A DNA stretch of 64,000 nucleotides from Simmondsia chinensis (Eukaryota > Streptophyta > Magnoliopsida > Caryophyllales > Simmondsiaceae): assembly GCA_018398585.1 (NCBI GenBank), contig JAGTTD010000024.1:5918071-5982070 (forward strand), in the 5' to 3' direction. Positions within the stretch are counted from its first letter, which is position 1; each line of letters begins with the position of its first letter. Position numbers and translations under genes: made by a program. This document shows, piece by piece, positions 58,100 to 64,000 of the stretch. The notes beneath the pieces were generated by a model. That model was not told the origin of the DNA. It worked only from the letters and a program-made list of their open reading frames with translations, and searched no databases.

Positions 58100-59060
58100 G
58101 GTTTGGGTGGAGGGATTTAATTTTTTTTGCATATTTTCTCCTTTCTCATGCCCCGAAAGATTGATGTCTGATGAAGACTGAAGTGCCAGTGGTCAGAATA
58201 TTAGGGAATCAAAGCTAGAGTCACGTCAACATTGATCGAGGGAGTCTTCAAGTCATGAGTTTTCTTTCCCTTTTCTCTTTTGAATTTGGGATTTATAAAA
58301 CTCCCATTGAGGAATAGACTCTTAGTTTACGAGTGAAGGATGGTTAATCGTTCAGATCCCGGATTTATGTTTTGTTTGCGATAATGATCTTAGTTGTACT
58401 ATTTTCCACACCCTATGGGGAGTTTTATATTTTAAATTTGTTTTTTTCTCCTTTTATGTGTTTGGAGCCATGATTTGATTTGCCAATTAAAATGCATGTT
58501 GTCTTGTGATTGTAGCCTAAAATACAGTATAACAAGTTTCCATGAGCTGTCAGGTTGAGGTTGTACCCAATCATGAGTGCAATCTCTTATAAAAATTAAT
58601 GCTAAATTAGGTGTGAAAAAAGAATTAAGTAGTGCTATTAAAACAATCCATGCAATACTTAGATAATTAGATGTGTTATGCCCTTAGACTAGTTCATTAC
58701 CCTAAACTTTAATTAAGTGTTAATTTAGATTTAGAACTTATAGCTTAAATCATTAAAATTATTGTCGTGTGAAATATAATAATCCGATCCGAGTTAGGCT
58801 AATATGAATTCATAGCTTTGACTATCCTTTATCAATTGACAATCCTAATTTATTGTTTAATTATGTTATTTTAGTCAAACATTCATTCACTCAAGCGAAA
58901 CCTAGATTAAACTGCTCAATAATCACAAAAACTAACTTTAGACTAATTCCATCTGGATATAATACTCATATATTCACCATAGCTATAATTTGCTTGTATG
59001 CTTTTAAGTGCACAATTTTTCACATACATTATAACCATATCAAATTTTTTACGTCCAAGT
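57556..59060 (+). repeat. possible degenerate Athila-like solo LTR
   Basis: Starts TTGTTGATGCATTGTATTCTTATAT, parallel to the G1 LTR start (TGTTGATGCGTCTCATATTTATGC). It then has the same order of features: a GC-richer part, GAATAGACTCTTAGTTTACGAG near the middle, TTGTGATTGTAGCCTAAAATA, and a long AT part with TAATTAAG pieces. Sequence identity to G1 is low and no CATCA end or duplication could be fixed. It could equally be unrelated intergenic DNA. Confidence 0.3.
58066..58098. repeat. run of 33 G
   Basis: An uninterrupted G run after GCCCGGGCGC. Such a run is unusual in an AT-rich plant intergenic region and, like the C run at 9459, may mark a sequencing or assembly problem. Confidence 0.9.
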
Positions 59061-59983
59061 AGTTTAAATTTTTTTTTTTTTATTATATTATGTTTTGTTT
59101 TGGGCGTGATTTAAATTAGCTAAAATTTTTGGATGGTTATCTATAAATGCATGTGGGTTATTCAAATCTAAGATGTTTAAATATATCAACAACAATAGTC
59201 TCATTGCCATAAAGGCTCTAGCTGAAGCACAAAAGGGGGGAGGGGTGTGAGATGTACCCAGCCTTACCCAGGGTGTTACCCTAAAGAATGGCTGTGTTCG
59301 AGTGCCCCAACCCTAAAAAGCAAGAAGCAAATGAAACAATAAAGTAATAATAAAGTATCGAGTATCACAGCACCTAGCGAAGCAAAGCAAAGCACCAAGT
59401 AACAAGCAAAGGTAGAACAATAAGAGATCACGCAGGTAACAGGCCTCAAACAACCACAATATAAAGGCTAAGGACGCTACGGTCTTGCTCCATTGTTTTA
59501 TTTAACTTCTTGCTTTTTTTCACCGCTTCGAGAGACTAATCTGTCATGAAGCCCTAAGCATGATTTATTTATCATAGGCTAATATTGTATGATTTGTAAA
59601 TTCTTGCATATTGTAATATTTATCATTATAGTGGATAATCCCCTCTAGTTTTAAAGGATCGTGGGCATAGGATCAATTTTGCTCCAAACCACGAAATCTT
59701 GCATAGTTCTTGTTGTTCTTAACTTTATTTGTATTCTATATTTGATACCTTTTCTTGCATTTCTAGAATTAGTTTGATCACGTCGTAGGCTAGTACAACA
59801 AATTTTTTTTTTTTTATAGTTAGTAATATCATCATATGGGTGGAGGGATGTCCCTCAAACACCAAACCTCTTGGTTGGCGTATTGCGACCCTAACCATTA
59901 AGCTTATTTACACGACATTGTATTGAAAAGTTCATTCTGTATCAAACAACCAAACACCACACTATATCTATCTTAAAAATGTA
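59061..59983. other. intergenic DNA with a possible SINE scrap
   Basis: 59244-59310 reads GAGATGTACCCAGCCTTACCC and then GGCTGTGTTCGAGTGCCCCAA. This resembles the interior of plant tRNA-derived SINEs (GATGTACGCAGCCTTACCCC ... GGCTGTTTCC). No tRNA-like head or tail is recognisable, and the rest is featureless. Confidence 0.35.
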
Positions 59984-61251
59984 GGAAAATTATCGCTTAG
60001 ATACCTTGAGATTTAACCATTTATGATCTAGGTACACTGACGTTTCAATATATAAATTGAGGTACCTGATGTTTGAAATTTTTTATCACTTAGGTATCCC
60101 ATGTCGAAATTTGATAATTATTTATGATGTTTGGGGTCAGTATGCTTATACATCATATTTGAGTTTTGTACGAGGTGAGGTTCATTAGAATGAGCTGAAC
60201 TCAAGCTCTAGCTACACATTCGGCTTGATGTTCCTTGAACAATTAAACAAACAGTTGAGGGGCCCGTGGGATAACCCACAGGGAACCCATACGACGCTTA
60301 AGTCGGTATCGATCTCATGAAATAATAATAAAGGCAGGTAATAAATAGATATAATAGATATAAAATAATTAGCCTAAGAAGAGTAGGAGGCTTGAACGAT
60401 TTGCTCTAGAGAGGTGATCTATGGCTGGAATGAGGAGGGGAGGCCTGAGGTTACCTTGAGAACCTCTCCTCTCTTCCCATTTTATAATACATCTACCCTT
60501 ATTCCATAAGCTTTGCCCTCCTTCTTAAGAAAGACACGTCTACCGCATTTGTAAAATGGGGTGGATTTCTCTCTTTATGCCACGTGTCACCTAGTGACAA
60601 CATGGCGTCTTCCAGAGTAGTTGGCTTATTTGGTATTTGTAGGTCCAGTTTTCTAATTTAAGTCCAACTCATTATTACCTAATCTTTTATATATTAATTA
60701 CCTGCTTATTTTATTCATAATATCAAAGCTATAAGTATCGGGCATGCACGCACCAAGGGAATAAGTACAGGGCGAGTAGGTACAAGGCGCATAACCCAAG
60801 AAGGGTATAATTTTCAATCCTTTTATAACTAGCCAATCCATATATTACTCACCTAGCAAGCTTCCCCTAATATCATAAACAATAATATACATAAGTTATG
60901 ACAATATTTTCATCAAAAATTCTACATATTGCATAACATATTCACAGAATGTTAATGTAAACCATCTAAATATTGCCACAATAATGTGTTAGTTTACATT
61001 TTGGTAAAAAATCATCAAATTCTCATGAACATACTAACATAGTTTTGAAATCGTGTTTAATTTTAGCATTTTTCAATGAAACTTTGTTAAATTTTCAACA
61101 AAAAGATATTTAATTGATAAAATTTTAAAATTTTAGGGTATTTAAGTGATAAATATTTGGTACTTAAGGTACCCCATTGTATATATTGAAATTTCAGGGT
61201 ACCCAAGTGTTAAATGTTAAAAATTCGAGAGAGTTAATTGATAATTACCCC
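59984..61251. mobile_element. long-inverted-repeat (MULE-like) element
   Basis: The left arm starts GGAAAATTATCGCTTAGATACC and the right arm, inverted, starts GGGGTAATTATCAATTAACT. Both arms carry repeated pieces such as TTTCAATATATA followed by GGTACC and ATCACTTARGTA. The flanks AAAATGTA and AAAATATA agree at 7 of 8. The interior has no reading frame. It includes a GC-richer part at about 60260-60640 of unknown origin. Confidence 0.55.
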
Positions 61252-61388
61252 AAAATATACTAATCTTAAACAAAAAATACAAACATATAAATTCAATAGA
61301 TCAACCAAACATACCGTAGCTCAATTTTGTTTAACAATGGAAAAGAGTAAAGAAAACTTTAAAATGAGGTTTCATTTGTATAAAAACA

Positions 61389-61681
61389 TGTTAGAGTACA
61401 AAACTATTACTGGGCCTTTACCAATAAGTTTAAACTTTTGGAAAAAATTGTCCTGGACATGGTATTAGAGTCATGTTGACCAAGGGGTCACGAGTTTGAA
61501 TCTCAACAGCCCCCACTTTCAATATTAAAATAATTTAAACACAAGATATGAGGTGGACCTATACACTATCCATACTTCAATCCTAATTGGCATTTGCGTA
61601 AAGGGGCATGTCAAAATATAAAAACTATTTCTAATCCTTCACTCATCAACTTAACCTTTCAAAAAAGAAGGTCCCTTGACA
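61389..61681 (+). mobile_element. TRIM-like miniature LTR element, copy 3
   Basis: Terminal repeats 61389-61459 and 61609-61681 start TGTYAGARTAYAAAA (TGTCAAAATATAAAA on the right) and end GGACA/TTGACA. The primer-site-like TGGTATTAGAGTC (61460-61472) abuts the left repeat. Inside are TGACCAAGGGGTCA and GAGTTTGAATCTC. GTAAAGGGGCA precedes the right repeat. No target duplication could be recognised (AAACA and AGAAG). Confidence 0.72.
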
Positions 61682-62995
61682 AGAAGCCTGTCAAATTGTT
61701 GAAAGACATATTTGATGCCAAGTGCTTCCACTCAATGAAAATTTATTGATGCTAGTTGAAGTCAACTCCATTTGTTGAAAGACATATATGCGGTATATTG
61801 TTGTTGGGGAATAGAATAAAAAGGGTACAAAACAATAAATAGCTTCAAGGGGTGTAGCATACCTCTTTCCTTAAGACGTATTTCATTCTTAGCAAAATAG
61901 TCTCAAGGATACAATGAAGCCAAAACACAAGGTGAGAATAAGTGCAGAGAGCATGCATTTCCTAGATGAAAGAAGAGAATGATACGATTTTCTCTAAGTA
62001 TTTTTCAACATCTATATCTGATTATTGGAGGATCTTAAAATAGAGAATTAAGGGTTCCTTCAAAGTGAAACAAGAAGTCTCGAAAAAGACACAAAAAACC
62101 GCGTAAAGAAACAACCAACCACTCCTATGTGTCAACACATAAGGCTATATGTTGAAGTTGTGTATCGACACGGGGCCTCAACCTTTGCCCATTGAAGTTT
62201 TCTATTAGATATTGTATCGACATGCAACTTGCCCATGTTGAAACAAATCCAAAACACTTTCTTGAAAATAAATCAACAATTGTTGCCTCAAAATCACAAT
62301 TCATGTGTCTCTTTCACGGACATAGCCTAGTGGTGAGGAAATTTGACAGCCAAAGATGAACCAGAATTCTTGTGTTATGAAAGCAGGGTATTGCAAATAT
62401 TATGTAACATATTACTATGATTTTATAATATAATGACTAGCTCAAAATGTATTACACATTAGCCATTGTATGACATAAAATTCTTCATTTAATTCGATGC
62501 TTTCACACAATTGTAAGAGGTTCTTTGTCATGTGATTATGTTTCTCTAGCTGGCGTTATTCATGCTTGTACTAGAACTAGATTCATCCTTTTGTTGGAAG
62601 ATTGGAATTTTTTTTTTTTTATTTTTCTCTTTTGGTATATGATTCAAAGTAGCATTATAGGTCAATCTATATTGGCCCATACTATATTAAAGCTGCTATT
62701 TTTTATTTTTTTTTATACTTTGAAATTGGCAAATAAACTGAGCCTTATCCTTGATGCTGATTTGCTGGTTTTTTTCCTTTCTTTTTCTTTTTTGTATAAG
62801 TATTATGTACGAAATCAAATCACAAGTCACAGCGGTGTCGCAAAAAAAAGGATGTCTTGGAAATCACAATATATGATGTCTAAACCGAATAAGAGAACAA
62901 TTTTTCAACATACGGTTGTTCAATTCATTAGTAGGAGAATAGCATGATTAATGACACGAGCTCATAGAGTAACATTTAAAATCTCTCATCTCAAC

Positions 62996-62996
<1 letters not shown>
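61682..62996. other. intergenic DNA upstream of the resistance gene
   Basis: TATGTGTCAACACATA (62126-62141) and GTATCGACAC pieces recall the palindromes at 29981-30060. The 140-codon open frame at 62525-62947 is rich in F/L/I and then in basic residues. It matches no family I know and is probably a chance frame in T-rich DNA. Confidence 0.45.

Positions 62997-63054
<58 letters not shown>
62997..63054. repeat. (TG)22 (TA)7 compound microsatellite
   Basis: 44 bases of uninterrupted TG followed by 14 bases of TA, ending about 263 bases before the resistance-gene start codon. The TATATATATATATAA part could act as the TATA region, but no transcript start can be read from sequence. Confidence 0.95.
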
Positions 63055-63317
63055 ATCTCTATGGTAATCTTTTGTCTTAAAATATTTGCATTGGATTAAC
63101 GCTGGAACAATTCAAAGTAAGCCAGCTAGTTGGTTCCAACAGGAGGAATAATGAGTGAGGGAATCTAGTTCTGTAAAAAAAAAATTCAAAGCTTGCTCGT
63201 TTTTCATGTGTATAAGAAAGCTAAATGTTATACAATCCAAGCAAATTCTAACATAGTTGGGGGCATACACTACAAAACGAGTGCATGTTTCATAGTAATG
63301 TAAAGAGAAAGAAGTAA

Positions 63318-64000
63318 ATGGCAGAGGCAATTGTGAGCCTTGTCATTGAGAATCTAATACCACTATTGGTGCAAGAAGCAACATACTTACATGGCATTCA
63401 TAGAGAAGTTGCAGACTTCAAAGATGAACTGGAGAGCATTCAGTCATTTGTCAAGGATGCCGATGAAAGGGCAGAGAGAGAAGCAACTAGTGATGGAGTC
63501 AAAGTATGGGTGAGACAACTGAGAGAAGTCACTTATCAAATAGAAGATGTCATTGACAAATATGTTCTTCATGTCGCCTTACGAACAGAGCGCTCTCACT
63601 CTCTTCATTGTGGTGGTTCTTTCCGTTGGGTGCTCTGTGGTATTGCTGCAATAAGGCCACATTCAGAGATTGCCTCTGAAATGCAACAAATCAAAGCGAA
63701 TCTAATGGAAATCAAAGAAAGAGGTGAAAATTATGGCTTAATAAGCTCCTCCCATCCCAGTTCAAGCAGAAGTATTGGGAGAAGATCATGGTATGACCCA
63801 CGTGTCACTTCGCTATTTATCGAGGAGGCGGAAGTTGTGGGCATAGAGTACCACAAAGATTATATAATAAATTTCTTAGTCAAGGGGCTATCCAAGCGAA
63901 CCGTTATCTCTGTGGTTGGTATGGGCGGGCTTGGTAAGACAACTCTGGTAAAAAAAGTTTATGATCACCAAACTGTGGCTAGCCACTTCAATTGCCATGC
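63318..64000 (+). CDS. coiled-coil NBS-LRR disease resistance protein (CNL), N-terminal 227 residues, cut by window end
   Basis: The frame from ATG 63318 stays open to the window end. Residues 1-140 form an Rx_N-type coiled coil (MAEAIVSLVIENLIPLL; DELESIQSFVKDADERAE) with the EDVID motif exactly at 76-80. A serine-rich linker (142-155) follows, then FIEEAEVVGIE (168-177), the usual entry to the NB-ARC domain. The nucleotide-binding P-loop GMGGLGKTT is at 201-209, with the catalytic Lys at 207. CNL proteins are cytoplasmic or membrane-linked immune receptors that sense pathogen effectors and switch between ADP and ATP states. The layout is most like the RPM1-type group, an inference. This start is chosen because MAEAIV is the typical CNL beginning and an in-frame stop lies shortly upstream (TAA at 63315). 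No defect is visible in this part, but the rest of NB-ARC and the LRRs lie outside the window. Confidence 0.93.
   Translation, partial: MAEAIVSLVIENLIPLLVQEATYLHGIHREVADFKDELESIQSFVKDADERAEREATSDGVKVWVRQLREVTYQIEDVIDKYVLHVALRTERSHSLHCGGSFRWVLCGIAAIRPHSEIASEMQQIKANLMEIKERGENYGLISSSHPSSSRSIGRRSWYDPRVTSLFIEEAEVVGIEYHKDYIINFLVKGLSKRTVISVVGMGGLGKTTLVKKVYDHQTVASHFNCH

Noticed and set aside
62315..62345. Pol III A-box-like ATAGCCTAGTGGTGAGG as a SINE head
   Set aside because: No B box at a suitable distance and no tail repeat was found.
62525..62947. 140-codon open frame upstream of the resistance gene
   Set aside because: Composition is F/L/I-rich over poly-T stretches and then basic. No recognisable motif and no promoter evidence; most likely chance.

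Overview
This is nuclear DNA of a flowering plant, most likely a dicot, from a repeat-rich and AT-rich intergenic region. The evidence is Ty1/copia and Ty3/gypsy elements with plant-type primer-binding sites, Athila-like, hAT, CACTA and Mutator-like sequences, plant LINE ORF1 remnants, a nuclear tRNA-Thr(UGU), and the start of a coiled-coil NBS-LRR resistance gene. I cannot name the species. Only two loci look functional: the tRNA-Thr at 36292-36363 (minus) and the resistance gene that starts at 63318 and runs off the right edge. All other coding signal is decayed transposon.

Layout, left to right. 1-6609: AT-rich sequence with a minus-strand LINE ORF1 remnant (RRM plus DUF4283-like domain). 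6615-18903: a copia element (called C1) with 164-bp LTRs and a perfect TTGAG duplication, split by an Athila-like gypsy element (G1, 9481-16606) whose left end is lost at a run of 22 C. 19153-19428: first of three copies of a miniature LTR element (TRIM-like). 19608-25618: a heavily mutated copia (C2). 27748-30971: a hAT element with a BED zinc-finger remnant, split by a 1.5-kb long-inverted-repeat element. 31322-31954: a hAT-type MITE whose target duplication abuts that of an internally deleted minus-strand copia (C3, 31963-34775). 34914-35197: second TRIM copy.

36172-46060 is a duplicated block. A roughly 650-bp unit carrying tRNA-Thr occurs three times (A, B, C). Only unit A keeps an intact cloverleaf. 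Units B and C also share a CACTA terminus and 1.6 kb of downstream sequence. Between B and C lies a second LINE-like remnant with an array of about 17 copies of a 102-bp repeat in a partly alternating A/B pattern. Unit C carries a Mutator-like insertion whose empty site survives in unit B. 46665-56894: a gypsy element (G2) with a related gypsy element (G3, 48367-53380) inserted inside its protease motif. 57556-59060: a possible degenerate Athila-like LTR with a run of 33 G. 59984-61251: another long-inverted-repeat element. 61389-61681: third TRIM copy. 62997-63054: a (TG)n(TA)n tract just before the resistance gene.

I found no convincing undescribed biological system. The best candidates for novelty are the TRIM-like family with a conserved internal tRNA-like double hairpin, the C3 LTR that contains a second internal primer-binding-site-like junction, and the A/B repeat array inside the LINE remnant. 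Coordinates of LTRs and target duplications were read by eye. Element family names are inferred from motifs, not from database searches.
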